Shown here in pieces: positions 32,781-41,526 of a stretch of 64,000 nucleotides of DNA (position 1 is its first letter; each line of letters starts with the position of its first letter). A program made the position numbers and the translations under genes. Source of the stretch: Stygiobacter sp. RIFOXYC2_FULL_38_25 (GTDB lineage: Bacteria; Bacteroidota; Ignavibacteria; Ignavibacteriales; Melioribacteraceae); contig MHAZ01000020.1 of NCBI GenBank assembly GCA_001803165.1, positions 24,065 through 88,064 of the forward strand, given 5' to 3'. Below the pieces are notes generated by a model, which searched no databases, was not told where the DNA came from, and saw only the letters and a program-made list of their open reading frames with translations.

Positions 32781-35700
32781 TTATCTCTTCTCCATTGCTT
32801 CATGTTTAGGATTAATAACTGGATTCTTTTTCAGCTCATTCATTACTTCTTGAATTGCTCTTTCCAGCTGAGGATCAATACCTTTTGCTAACAGAGCCGG
32901 ATCGTCAAGAACTTCAATATCAGGATCAACACCGTAACCTTCCTTAAACCATTTTCCATTCGGATCAAACATTCTAAAAGTTGGAACAGAGATATTACCG
33001 CCGTCAATTAAAGCCGGAGCGCCGCTTATTCCAATTAATCCGCCCCAGGTTCTTTCGCCAATTAGTTTTCCTAAACCAGCTTTGCGAAAATAATCGGGGA
33101 ATGCATCACCGCCGGAACCGCTCCATCCATTTATTAACATTGCTTTTGGACCAAAGTTAGCATGAGGCGGCCATTGCCAATCAGCACCGTCGCGTGTTTT
33201 CCAAAACGCCAAAGGTTTTCTATCAAGCAGTTCTATGAATCGGTCAGGTATTTGTCCGCCGTTGTTGAAGCGCTCATCAATTATCAATCCCTCTTTTGTA
33301 ATCTGTGCAGCAAACTGACGGACTAGTTCTGTTTGACCATCCGTGCCTGTACTTGGAACATAGACGTAACCAATTTTTCCATTGCTGGCTTCATCAACTC
33401 GTTTACGGTTGCTTTCAATCCAAGCCAAATTTCTTAAACGGGTTTCATCAGCAAGAGTCTGCACATAAATTTTTCTCGAGCCTTCTAATGATGGTTTATC
33501 ATTAACAGTAAGCTCAACTGTTTTGCCGGATAATCCTTGGAACGAAATCCATGGTGCTTGGTTTACATCAAGTTTCTCACCGTTAACTTCTAAAATATAA
33601 TCGCCTTCTTTTACTTTAACGCCGGGCAGAGCAAGTGGCGATTGAACTTCGGTATCCCAAACAGCGCCTTTAATTATTTTAGATATTTTGAATACGCCAT
33701 TCGAAACAGTCCAATCAATTCCTAAATAACCGGTATTCTTTGCCGGAGCTTCATCTGTATCTCCGCCGCCTCTGTAGGTATGGGAAGCGTTAAGCTCGGA
33801 AATCAATTCACCAAGTAAGTAGTTTAGATCCCAGCGTGTAACACAGTAATCAACCAGCTTGCCGTAACGTTCTCCAACTTCTTTCCAATCAACGCCATGC
33901 ATGTTCTCATCGTAGAAATAATCGCGGAATATGCGCCAAGCGTCTTTATAGATTTGTTTCCACTCAGCTTTAGGATCAACAGTTACTTCCAGCTGAGCAG
34001 TCGGCATTGGTTTATCCATCTTCTGGTTTTCGGCAATATCAACAACCGCATACTGATTGCCCTTCCAGACAAGCATTTTTTTCATATCAGCAGTAAGCTG
34101 ATAACCATTCGCGTCATCTATAATTGTTTTCTCTTCACGTTTATCCAGGTCATAAAAAATTATCGGATTCTTTTTATCAGCAGAACCGGTGTTAGGTGCT
34201 CTTTGAAAAATAATTTTCCCGCTGACTGCGGAAATTCTATTGTAATTACCTGCCGGAACCGGAACAATAACAACTCTGTTTTCAAAACCGGTTAGAACAA
34301 TTTTAGTTTCTTTCGGTTTTTCTTTTTCGGCGGATTTATCCTTTGCGGCATCTGCTTTTTTATCATCCTTCTTTTCTTCTTTCTTCGGTTCCTCTTTCTT
34401 CGCGGAGGTTGTATCTACCTTTGGAGAAAGAGGGAAGATAGTATCATCGCTCAGTGTTGCAATAGCAATGTTTGTTGTGTTAGGGTAAATCCAAGAATTT
34501 CCAATATCGCTGTACACCGGATTCAATGTTCTGTTGGTTAAATAGTAAAGAAATTTTCCATCGGGATCGAAAGCTGGATCAGAATCAGCATAGTAGCCGG
34601 TTGTAATCTGGTGAGTTTTTTCTTCTTTTGTGTCGAACATATAGAGTGCGCTGCTTTGTCCTTTTGTATCGTTAGTATAGGCAATCCATCTGCTATCCGG
34701 AGACCAGCTAACTTTAAATCCTTGCAATGCGCCATGCATGTGATAAAGAGCTTGATCAACTTTATATGTTTTGTCTTTCTCAGAATCATAAATATTGATT
34801 TTCATTGATTGATCAATGAAGGCTAACATCTTAGAATTAGGCGACCAATACAAACGATATCTATAGCCTTCGCCGTACGAGGTCAATTTCTTTTCTTCGC
34901 TTGGTTTGTTTAAGTCTTTTACTGTGAGTTCGTACTCGCCGCTTCGGTCACTCCAGTAAGCAACTTTTTTCCCATCAGGAGACCATGATGGAAATCTCTC
35001 TGCAACGCCATTTGATTTAGTTAAATTAAATGAAGGTCCGTTTTGTGCGGGAACATTAAATAAATCACCACGAGCCTCGAAGATTGCTCTCTTTCCATCG
35101 GGTGAAACAGAAGCGCTGGAAATTAATCCCGATACATTTTCTGTTTTCGGCATTAAAGTAATTTCATCTGTAACAACATTTACCTTTACTTCATGCATTT
35201 TTTCTGAAGCAAGATTTAACAGATATAATTTTCCGCCAGCTTCAAAAACAATTTCTTCCGGTCCCATTGCCGGAAAGTGAATATCAAAATCTGTGAACTT
35301 GGTTAATTGTTTAGTCTGCTTGTTTGATAAATCATAGCTCCAAATATTATAACGCTTATCAGCGCCGCGGTCGCTAATCCAATAAATTTTATTCTGTGAA
35401 GACCACATCGGGATTTCATTGCCGACGCTTTTATCAAAAATTTGTTCGGCGGATTTTTTTTCTAAATCAAAAATCCACATATCGGAATTCAAACCACCAC
35501 GGTACCTTTTCCAAGTTCTAAAGGCGGTTGTTCTTGGAGTGTAAACAATTTTCTTGGCGTCAGGAGAAATGCTGCCAAACTCTGCATAAGCTAAAGGAAG
35601 TTGGTTTGGCATTCCGCCTTTAGTTGATACTTCATAAAACTGGTTAAATCTTTGCTTGCCGCTGTTCATTGAAGAAGCGAAAAGCAGACTATTGCCGTTT

Positions 35701-36053
35701 GGATACCAATCTACTAAACGGTCCGCCATTCCATGATTTGTAACGCGCTGCGGAATTCCTCCGTTAGTAGGAATTACATAGATGTCTGTGTTGCCGTCAT
35801 AATTGGCGTTGTAAGCTATTTGTGTTCCATCGGGAGAAAAGCGCGGAAATACTTCCTGTCCGGCTGGCGAACTTAGCTTAATAGCAGTTCCACCCGTTTT
35901 AGAAACCAACCATAAATCGCCGCCATAATTAAAAACGATTTGAGTCTTTGATACATCCGGAAACTGAATCATTCTGGCATCAATTTGTGCAGAAACTTTT
36001 GCGGCAAATAAAACCAAAATTAATAGGAATAGTTTACTGTGGGATTTTGTCAT
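32781..36053 (-). CDS. Tricorn-like protease (S41)
   Basis: 1090 residues from the ATG at 36053 (GAGGAG upstream; 12 extra codons before it hide the signal peptide SKLFLLILVLFAAKVSAQ). Two WD40-like beta-propellers come first (about 30-330 and 330-560). A Lys/Glu-rich low-complexity linker (about 560-600) separates them from the C1 domain. The PDZ domain is at about 760-850 (NTGYLGIDW, GDYILEVNGEKL). The S41 core has Ser980 in WSGSGGDAFPDYF. It is an exported tricorn homologue that would degrade peptides. The length fits full-length tricorn proteins. Confidence 0.93.
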   Translation of the reverse strand: MTKSHSKLFLLILVLFAAKVSAQIDARMIQFPDVSKTQIVFNYGGDLWLVSKTGGTAIKLSSPAGQEVFPRFSPDGTQIAYNANYDGNTDIYVIPTNGGIPQRVTNHGMADRLVDWYPNGNSLLFASSMNSGKQRFNQFYEVSTKGGMPNQLPLAYAEFGSISPDAKKIVYTPRTTAFRTWKRYRGGLNSDMWIFDLEKKSAEQIFDKSVGNEIPMWSSQNKIYWISDRGADKRYNIWSYDLSNKQTKQLTKFTDFDIHFPAMGPEEIVFEAGGKLYLLNLASEKMHEVKVNVVTDEITLMPKTENVSGLISSASVSPDGKRAIFEARGDLFNVPAQNGPSFNLTKSNGVAERFPSWSPDGKKVAYWSDRSGEYELTVKDLNKPSEEKKLTSYGEGYRYRLYWSPNSKMLAFIDQSMKINIYDSEKDKTYKVDQALYHMHGALQGFKVSWSPDSRWIAYTNDTKGQSSALYMFDTKEEKTHQITTGYYADSDPAFDPDGKFLYYLTNRTLNPVYSDIGNSWIYPNTTNIAIATLSDDTIFPLSPKVDTTSAKKEEPKKEEKKDDKKADAAKDKSAEKEKPKETKIVLTGFENRVVIVPVPAGNYNRISAVSGKIIFQRAPNTGSADKKNPIIFYDLDKREEKTIIDDANGYQLTADMKKMLVWKGNQYAVVDIAENQKMDKPMPTAQLEVTVDPKAEWKQIYKDAWRIFRDYFYDENMHGVDWKEVGERYGKLVDYCVTRWDLNYLLGELISELNASHTYRGGGDTDEAPAKNTGYLGIDWTVSNGVFKISKIIKGAVWDTEVQSPLALPGVKVKEGDYILEVNGEKLDVNQAPWISFQGLSGKTVELTVNDKPSLEGSRKIYVQTLADETRLRNLAWIESNRKRVDEASNGKIGYVYVPSTGTDGQTELVRQFAAQITKEGLIIDERFNNGGQIPDRFIELLDRKPLAFWKTRDGADWQWPPHANFGPKAMLINGWSGSGGDAFPDYFRKAGLGKLIGERTWGGLIGISGAPALIDGGNISVPTFRMFDPNGKWFKEGYGVDPDIEVLDDPALLAKGIDPQLERAIQEVMNELKKNPVINPKHEAMEKR

Positions 36054-36134
36054 GAAGTAACTCCTCTCTAAGTTATTATGATTTGACAAACATTAGACGC
36101 GTAAGGATATGAGATTCTTCGAAATAAAAACAAC

Positions 36135-36189
36135 GGAGACGGCAGCGTCCACCTAAGTCCGCCGCCTTGGTTTATTAAACCCAGTCTCC
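36135..36189. repeat. Inverted-repeat element GGAGAC...GTCTCC
   Basis: Outer arms GGAGAC (36135-36140) and GTCTCC (36184-36189) enclose GC-rich stems GGCAGCG/CCGCC and a GGTTTATTAAACC hairpin. It lies between the tricorn gene and the ars promoter; a terminator role on either strand is unlikely without a T-run, so it is listed as a repeat. Confidence 0.45.
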
Positions 36190-36259
36190 ACAACTAAACT
36201 AAATATCAAGAGAAGAAAAACCAACTTCTATTTCTACTCTAAATTTTTTCACAAAGGTC

Positions 36260-36288
36260 TTGACCTGAATTTTTCTTTATCGTATAAT
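36260..36288 (+). promoter_or_regulatory. Consensus sigma-70-like promoter of the ars operon
   Basis: TTGACC (36260-36265) and TATAAT (36283-36288) are separated by exactly 17 bp. The predicted start of transcription is about 36295. The ATG at 36293 is thus within the start site and cannot be used, whereas the GTG at 36314 with AAAGGA upstream can. Confidence 0.82.
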
Positions 36289-36305
36289 TGCGATGAACGA
36301 TAAAG
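36275..36305. promoter_or_regulatory. Putative ArsR operator around the -10 box
   Basis: Perfect inverted repeat CTTTATCG (36275-36282) and CGATAAAG (36298-36305) with a 15-bp spacer that contains the TATAAT. Binding here would block RNA polymerase, as expected for an ArsR repressor released by arsenite. Confidence 0.68.
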
Positions 36306-36313
36306 GAACTTCG

Positions 36314-36661
36314 GTGGCTAAATCAAAAATAGAAGAATTCTCCCAAGAAGAAAGCAGACTGGCTGATATAGCTAAAGCTCTTTCCCATCCGGCGAGAATA
36401 AAAATATTGAAAATTCTTTCCGAGATGGATGTTTGTATGTGCGGAGAAATAGTGGATTTACTCCCTCTAGCACAAGCAACCGTATCGCAGCATCTCAAAG
36501 AACTAAAACGGGTTGGTCTTATTCAAGGCGATATAGAGGGACCAAAAACATGTTACTGTATTAACACAAATTCGATAAATGAAGCCTACTCACAAATACA
36601 AAATTATTTTGATACAATTAATAAGGAGTGTAAAAGATCATGCAAAACGAACAAGAAGTAA
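36314..36661 (+). CDS. arsR: ArsR-family metalloregulator
   Basis: 115 residues from the GTG at 36314 (AAAGGA seven bases before; the ATG at 36293 lies on the promoter start site). It has a winged helix: ALSHPARIKILKIL, then DVCMCGEIVDLLPL and ATVSQHLKELKRVGL. The CxC in VCMCGEI corresponds to the arsenite-sensing ELCVCDL motif, and a C-terminal pair of Cys (CKRSC) may add a ligand. It is the first gene of the ars operon and would repress its own promoter. Its end overlaps arsM by 22 bp. Confidence 0.93.
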   Translation: MAKSKIEEFSQEESRLADIAKALSHPARIKILKILSEMDVCMCGEIVDLLPLAQATVSQHLKELKRVGLIQGDIEGPKTCYCINTNSINEAYSQIQNYFDTINKECKRSCKTNKK

Positions 36662-37479
36662 AAGATATAGTAAAAGAAAAATATGGAGAGATCGCGCGCA
36701 ATAATTCTTCCGGCTGTGGATGTGGCTGCGGTACTACATCAAACAAAAATGCCGGTTACACAATTATGAAAGATGAATACACCGAAATGGATGGTTACGT
36801 TGCCGAAGCTGATTTAGGTTTAGGCTGTGGCTTGCCAACGGAATTTGCAGATATCAAGCCGGGCAATGTTGTTGTTGATCTTGGCAGCGGAGCCGGAAAC
36901 GATGTATTTGTTGCTCGCGCTTTAGTTGGCGATTCCGGAAAAGTTATTGGAATTGACATGACCGAAGATATGATAGCTAAAGCCAGAAGAAACAATGAAA
37001 AATTAGGCTACGGCAATGTTGAATTCTATCTCGGTGAAATTGAAGCTATGCCTCTTGAAAAAGAAACTGCCGATGTTGTTGTAAGTAACTGCGTACTCAA
37101 TCTTGTTCCAAACAAACAAAAAGCATTTGAAGAGATTTATAGAATAATGAAAACCGGCGGACACTTCTGCGTTTCCGATATTGTGATTAAAGGGGAGCTT
37201 CCAGCTAACTTGAAAAAATCTGCTGAGATGTATGCCGGATGCGTCGCCGGCGCGGTACAACAAGATGAATACCTCGAAATTATAAAGTCAGCCGGATTCA
37301 CTAATGTCGAAATCAAAAAGACAAAAGTGATTAATCTGCCGGATGATATACTTGCACAGTATTTAACAAAAGAAGAAATCAATTCTTTCCGCGAAATGAA
37401 AACGGGAATCTTCAGTATAACAGTTGTTGCTGATAAGAAAGATAAGGGATGCTGCGATGACGGATGCTGCAAAAACTAA
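36640..37479 (+). CDS. arsM: Arsenite S-adenosylmethionine methyltransferase
   Basis: 279 residues. The N-terminal Cys/Gly stretch NNSSGCGCGCGTTSN is followed by a Rossmann SAM domain with VVDLGSGAGND (about 88-98) and GIDMTEDM. The arsenic-binding cysteines of the family appear in LGCGLPTEF, VVSNCVLNL and YAGCVAGAV. The enzyme converts arsenite stepwise to mono- and dimethyl forms. Its C-terminus, GCCDDGCCKN, adds four more cysteines, probably binding As(III). It overlaps arsR (22 bp) and arsC (23 bp). Confidence 0.94.
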   Translation: MQNEQEVKDIVKEKYGEIARNNSSGCGCGCGTTSNKNAGYTIMKDEYTEMDGYVAEADLGLGCGLPTEFADIKPGNVVVDLGSGAGNDVFVARALVGDSGKVIGIDMTEDMIAKARRNNEKLGYGNVEFYLGEIEAMPLEKETADVVVSNCVLNLVPNKQKAFEEIYRIMKTGGHFCVSDIVIKGELPANLKKSAEMYAGCVAGAVQQDEYLEIIKSAGFTNVEIKKTKVINLPDDILAQYLTKEEINSFREMKTGIFSITVVADKKDKGCCDDGCCKN

Positions 37480-37891
37480 AAGAATACTAATTCTTTGTAC
37501 GGGCAACTCTTGCAGAAGCCAGATGGCTGAAGGATTGCTGAAATCGTTTGATTACAAATTAGAAGTGTATTCAGCCGGAACAAAACCGGCTGAACGCGTT
37601 CATCCCAAGGCAGTTCAAGTGATGAAGGAAATTGGAATTGACTTATCGGCAAATTATCCCAAGATGGTTGACCGGTTTTTGAATGATGAATTTGATTATG
37701 TAATAACTGTTTGCGGAAATGCAAAGGAAAACTGCCCGATGTTTATTGGCAAGGTTGGCAAGCAGCTTCACATTGGGTTTGAAGATCCGGCGGAAGCTAC
37801 CGGAACGGAAGAAGAAATTCTGGCTGAGTTTAGAAGAATCAGAGATCAAATAAAAAATGATTTTTATACATTTTATAGAACTATAGTTTGA
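37457..37891 (+). CDS. arsC: Arsenate reductase, thioredoxin-coupled (LMW-PTP type)
   Basis: 144 residues from the ATG at 37457 (AAGGGAT upstream; the earlier in-frame TTG is inside arsM and has no site). The phosphatase-like loop CTGNSCR gives Cys14-x5-Arg20. The two shuttle cysteines are Cys86 and Cys93 in VITVCGNAKENCPMF. The acid Asp is in DPAEATG. It reduces arsenate to arsenite with thioredoxin; a small thioredoxin gene follows 8 bp later and may be the electron donor. The start is nested in the end of arsM. Confidence 0.95.
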   Translation: MTDAAKTKRILILCTGNSCRSQMAEGLLKSFDYKLEVYSAGTKPAERVHPKAVQVMKEIGIDLSANYPKMVDRFLNDEFDYVITVCGNAKENCPMFIGKVGKQLHIGFEDPAEATGTEEEILAEFRRIRDQIKNDFYTFYRTIV

Positions 37892-37898
37892 GGCAAAA

Positions 37899-38144
37899 GT
37901 GAATTCAATTAAAGTTTATGGAACCGGCTGTGCCAGATGTAAGCAGTTAGAAGAATTATGCAAACAAACAGTAGCGGAATTAAACATCGAGGCAACTGTT
38001 GAAAAAGTAAGTGATCTGGAGGCAATCGTTAAATCGGGTATTATGATGACCCCCGGTTTGGAAATTAACGGTAAAGTGGTATCTGCGGGTAAAATTCCTA
38101 CCAAAGAAACATTAATTCATTGGATTAAAGAGAACTCAAATTAA
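37899..38144 (+). CDS. Small thioredoxin (TM0996/MTH895-like)
   Basis: 81 residues, GTG start with GAGG upstream. The redox motif is CARC (Cys11, Cys14) in YGTGCARCKQLEELC, with a third Cys just after. The cis-Pro sits in MMTPGLEING. This small glutaredoxin-like thioredoxin class is common beside permeases of the DUF318/ArsP family, which is exactly the next gene. It lies between arsC and that permease, so it may serve either partner. Confidence 0.9.
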   Translation: MNSIKVYGTGCARCKQLEELCKQTVAELNIEATVEKVSDLEAIVKSGIMMTPGLEINGKVVSAGKIPTKETLIHWIKENSN

Positions 38145-38152
38145 TCGCATCC

Positions 38153-39166
38153 ATGAAAAATAAAATTCTCTTACTGTTTGTAGTGCTGGCGGTTTGGATT
38201 TTAATCTATACTAACCTTTTAACTATCACGGATTATTTGGTTTATTCTCTTTTAGGAATGGAAAAGGAACGGCATCTAACAAATGCAGCTCACTTTTTTG
38301 TCTATGAGGTACCAAAAGTTCTTTTGCTGTTAACAATAATTGTTTTTGTTGTTGGGGTTATCCGAAGTTATTTCTCACCCGAGAGGACAAGAAAAATTTT
38401 AGGCGGTAAGTCGCTGTTTACTGGTAATGTACTTGCAAGCTTACTTGGAATAGTAACTCCATTTTGTTCCTGTTCTGCAATTCCATTATTTATTGGTTTT
38501 GTTCAAGCCGGGGTGCCTCTTGGCGTAACATTCTCTTTTCTTATTGCCGCGCCTATGATAAATGAAATAGCAGTTGTATTGCTGTTTGGATTATTCGGTT
38601 GGAAGACGGCGCTTATATACATCTCGACCGGTTTGGTAATAGCAATAGTTTCCGGCTTTGTAATAGGGAAACTAAAACTTGAACATCTAATTGAAGATTG
38701 GGTGAGAAAACTATCTGCTTCGCAAACAGAAATAGAATCAGAGAAAATAACTTTTACAGAAAGAATAGATTCCGGAATTATCGCTGTTAAAGAAATCGTT
38801 GCGAAAGTTTGGTTGTATATCTTAATCGGAATTGCAGTGGGTGCCGGAATACATGGCTATGTGCCGGAAAATTTTATGGCTGGATTGATGGGGAAAAGCG
38901 CATGGTGGTCGGTACCGGTTTCGGTACTGATTGGCGTTCCAATGTATTCAAATGCAGCCGGTATTATTCCGGTAGTTCAAGCACTTTTAGAAAAAGGAGC
39001 TTCGCTGGGAACTGTTCTCGCATTCATGATGAGCGTTATCGGTCTCTCTCTTCCGGAAATGATAATTCTTAGAAAGGTGTTAAAGCTGAAGCTTATTGTT
39101 GTCTTTGTCTGTGTCGTTGCTTCGGGTATAATAATGGTCGGCTATTTGTTCAATGTAATATATTGA
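38153..39166 (+). CDS. ArsP-like permease (DUF318)
   Basis: 337 residues with about eight membrane segments. The signature TPFCSCSAIPLFIGFVQAGV (about 102-121) is the thiol-rich motif of ArsP/DUF318 permeases. The second half repeats the pattern with GVPMYSNAAGIIPVV and LSLPEMIILRKVL. Family members export trivalent organoarsenicals, the products of ArsM, which is encoded upstream. Plasma membrane. The start lies 8 bp after the thioredoxin stop, so it is in the same operon. Confidence 0.9.
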   Translation: MKNKILLLFVVLAVWILIYTNLLTITDYLVYSLLGMEKERHLTNAAHFFVYEVPKVLLLLTIIVFVVGVIRSYFSPERTRKILGGKSLFTGNVLASLLGIVTPFCSCSAIPLFIGFVQAGVPLGVTFSFLIAAPMINEIAVVLLFGLFGWKTALIYISTGLVIAIVSGFVIGKLKLEHLIEDWVRKLSASQTEIESEKITFTERIDSGIIAVKEIVAKVWLYILIGIAVGAGIHGYVPENFMAGLMGKSAWWSVPVSVLIGVPMYSNAAGIIPVVQALLEKGASLGTVLAFMMSVIGLSLPEMIILRKVLKLKLIVVFVCVVASGIIMVGYLFNVIY

Positions 39167-39184
39167 TTAAACGGAGTTCCTAAA

Positions 39185-39568
39185 ATGAAAACAAAATCTA
39201 TCATCATCTATTTATTGATTGCAGCTTCTATTATGGTTTACGTATCGGATGCCGATGCAATTCAGAAGCAGAAAAGTAAAGTTACATTTGTAGAGTTGGG
39301 TTCGGTCAATTGTATCCCTTGTAAAAAAATGCAGCCGGTTATGAAGGCTATTGAAGAGAAATATGGCGAGCAAATCTCGGTGATCTTCTATGATGTTTGG
39401 AAAGAAGAGCAAAAGAAATATGCCGGGCAGTACAAAATAAAGCTAATACCAACTCAAGTTTTTTTAGATGAAAACGGAAAAGAATTTTTCCGCCACGAAG
39501 GATTTTTCGCGGAATCCGAAATAGACAAAATTCTTGCTAAAAGAGGACTAAGGGTAATTTCAAAATGA
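39185..39568 (+). CDS. Exported thioredoxin-like protein
   Basis: 127 residues with a signal or anchor segment (about 5-24). The thioredoxin fold has CIPC (Cys43, Cys46) in LGSVNCIPCKKMQPVM and cis-Pro in IKLIPTQVFL. It faces the periplasm, and its electrons would come from the CcdA-like membrane protein encoded next, whose start overlaps its stop by 4 bp. Confidence 0.9.
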   Translation: MKTKSIIIYLLIAASIMVYVSDADAIQKQKSKVTFVELGSVNCIPCKKMQPVMKAIEEKYGEQISVIFYDVWKEEQKKYAGQYKIKLIPTQVFLDENGKEFFRHEGFFAESEIDKILAKRGLRVISK

Positions 39569-40266
39569 TTGACTCCATTTTTACATACTTAAGCGAAGCA
39601 ATGTATAATAGCTTTTGGTTGGCGCTATTGGCTTCTTTTGGCTGGGGAGTGTTAAGCATCTTACTTAGCCCTTGTCATCTTTCCAGCATTCCGCTAATTG
39701 TTGGGTTTATTAATTCCCAAGGTGAAATTACTCTTTGGCGAACGTTCAAAATATCCTTAGTCTTTGCTTTAGGAATATTAATAACAATTGGACTCATTGG
39801 AATAATAACAGCCTCTCTGGGAAGATTAATGGGCGATGTAGGTGCCGTCGGAAATTATTTGGTGGCATTAGTGTTCTTTATCGTCGGGCTTAATTTGCTG
39901 GATATACTAAAGCTGCCCTGGGATTTTAATCTAATTAGAAATACAAAACACAAAGGGTTGTTTGCGGCGCTCATTCTCGGTTTGTTGTTTGGTGTTGGAC
40001 TTGGACCATGCACATTTGCATTTATGGCGCCGGTGCTCGGTGTGGTTTTTGAAACCGCACAAAGTAGTTTCTTAAAAGCTTCATTATTGCTGCTGGCTTT
40101 TAGTGTTGGACATTGTTCTGTAATTATAACTGCCGGAATGATGACAAAAAAAGTTCAGTCATACTTAAACTGGACAGAAAATACCAAAGCTGTAGTTTGG
40201 ATAAGAAGGATTTGCGGCATACTTGTAATACTTGGTGGAATCTACTTACTGTTTAATAATTATTAG
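39565..40266 (+). CDS. CcdA/DsbD-like transmembrane thiol transporter
   Basis: 233 residues, six membrane segments. Conserved cysteines lie in [16 protein letters not shown] (segment 1) and [12 protein letters not shown] (segment 4), the pair that passes electrons across the membrane in CcdA and DsbD-beta. It would reduce the periplasmic thioredoxin encoded just upstream. Finding this redox pair inside an arsenic operon is less common than the core genes. Confidence 0.91.
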   Translation: MIDSIFTYLSEAMYNSFWLALLASFGWGVLSILLSPCHLSSIPLIVGFINSQGEITLWRTFKISLVFALGILITIGLIGIITASLGRLMGDVGAVGNYLVALVFFIVGLNLLDILKLPWDFNLIRNTKHKGLFAALILGLLFGVGLGPCTFAFMAPVLGVVFETAQSSFLKASLLLLAFSVGHCSVIITAGMMTKKVQSYLNWTENTKAVVWIRRICGILVILGGIYLLFNNY

Positions 40267-40276
40267 AAGGATAAGT

Positions 40277-41314
40277 ATGAGCACTTTAACGAAAAAACTT
40301 TCATTCTTAGACCGCTATTTAACATTGTGGATTTTCTTAGCAATGTTTGTAGGAGTATTCTCCGGCTATCTCTTCCCATCAATTGTAAGTTTTTGGAATT
40401 CATTTCAATCCGGAACAACAAATATCCCAATCGCAATTGGACTGATATTAATGATGTATCCGCCGCTGGCAAAAGTGAAGTATGAAGAACTGGGAGATGT
40501 GTTCAAAAATGTAAAAGTGTTATCACTATCGTTAATTCAAAACTGGGTTATCGGACCAGTGCTGATGTTCGCTCTCGCGATAATCTTCCTTCAAGATTAC
40601 CCGGAATATATGGCGGGATTAATTCTGATTGGTCTTGCACGCTGCATTGCAATGGTGATTGTTTGGAATGAACTTGCTAAAGGCGATACTGAATATGCCG
40701 CCGGACTTGTGGCGTTCAACTCAATCTTCCAGGTTTTATTTTTCTCCGTTTACGCCTACTTATTTTTAACAGTGTTCCCTTCCTGGCTGGGATTAAAAAC
40801 TTTTGCCGTAGATATTACAATTGGGCAAATTGCCGAAAGCGTTTTCATCTATCTTGGTATTCCTTTCCTTGCTGGAATGATTACGCGCTTTGTAGCGCTG
40901 AAAACGAAAGGGAAGGAATGGTACGAGAAGAAATTCATTCCAAGAATTTCGCCGATGACATTGATAGCTCTGTTGTTCACAATTTTTGTCATGTTCTCTC
41001 TCAAAGGCGAGTACATTGTAAAAATTCCTCTTGATGTTTTGCGCATCGCAATTCCGCTGGTTATTTATTTTATAGTTATGTTTTTTGTTTCTTTCTACCT
41101 TGGTAAAAAAGTTGGGGCAGATTACTCCAAAACAGCAACGCTTTCTTTTACTGCGGCAAGCAACAATTTTGAACTGGCGATAGCCGTGGCAATTGCAGTC
41201 TTCGGTATCAATTCCGGCGAAGCTTTCGCAGCGGTTATTGGTCCGCTTGTAGAAGTTCCGGTACTAATTAGTTTAGTGAACGTAGCCTTAAAACTCCAAA
41301 AGAAGTATTTCTAA
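40277..41314 (+). CDS. acr3: Arsenite efflux transporter of the ACR3 family
   Basis: 345 residues from the ATG at 40277 (AGAAGG upstream; 15 extra codons upstream overlap the previous gene). Ten membrane segments; the essential Cys123 is in [19 protein letters not shown], and [20 protein letters not shown] marks the second inverted half. It expels arsenite using the proton gradient. It closes the operon arsR-arsM-arsC-trx-arsP-like-trx-ccdA-acr3. Confidence 0.95.
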   Translation: MSTLTKKLSFLDRYLTLWIFLAMFVGVFSGYLFPSIVSFWNSFQSGTTNIPIAIGLILMMYPPLAKVKYEELGDVFKNVKVLSLSLIQNWVIGPVLMFALAIIFLQDYPEYMAGLILIGLARCIAMVIVWNELAKGDTEYAAGLVAFNSIFQVLFFSVYAYLFLTVFPSWLGLKTFAVDITIGQIAESVFIYLGIPFLAGMITRFVALKTKGKEWYEKKFIPRISPMTLIALLFTIFVMFSLKGEYIVKIPLDVLRIAIPLVIYFIVMFFVSFYLGKKVGADYSKTATLSFTAASNNFELAIAVAIAVFGINSGEAFAAVIGPLVEVPVLISLVNVALKLQKKYF

Positions 41315-41320
41315 AATAGT

Positions 41321-41343
41321 TGTGCCGGTTCAGCGCCGGCACA
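41321..41343. terminator. Hairpin after acr3, possible terminator
   Basis: TGTGCCGG (41321-41328) and CCGGCACA (41336-41343) pair perfectly over a 7-nt loop. The T-run after it is weak (CAGCTTTTC), so it may end the ars operon poorly or be a dispersed palindrome. Confidence 0.45.
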
Positions 41344-41526
41344 CAGCTTTTCAGCATCTTTCCATTTATACCATTAAATTTACGCCGGGTTATTGATGAT
41401 GTCTTAGACCATGTTTGCGAGATATTTGGACTTTCTAAATTTGAGTTAGCAACAATTTACACAAACTGTAAAGAGAGAACAGAATAATAAATAGTTATCT
41501 TTCATTTACTACAAACTGGATAAAAC

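Noticed and set aside
36293..36313. First ATG of the arsR frame
   Set aside because: It lies four bases after the -10 box at the expected transcription start and has no ribosome-binding site.
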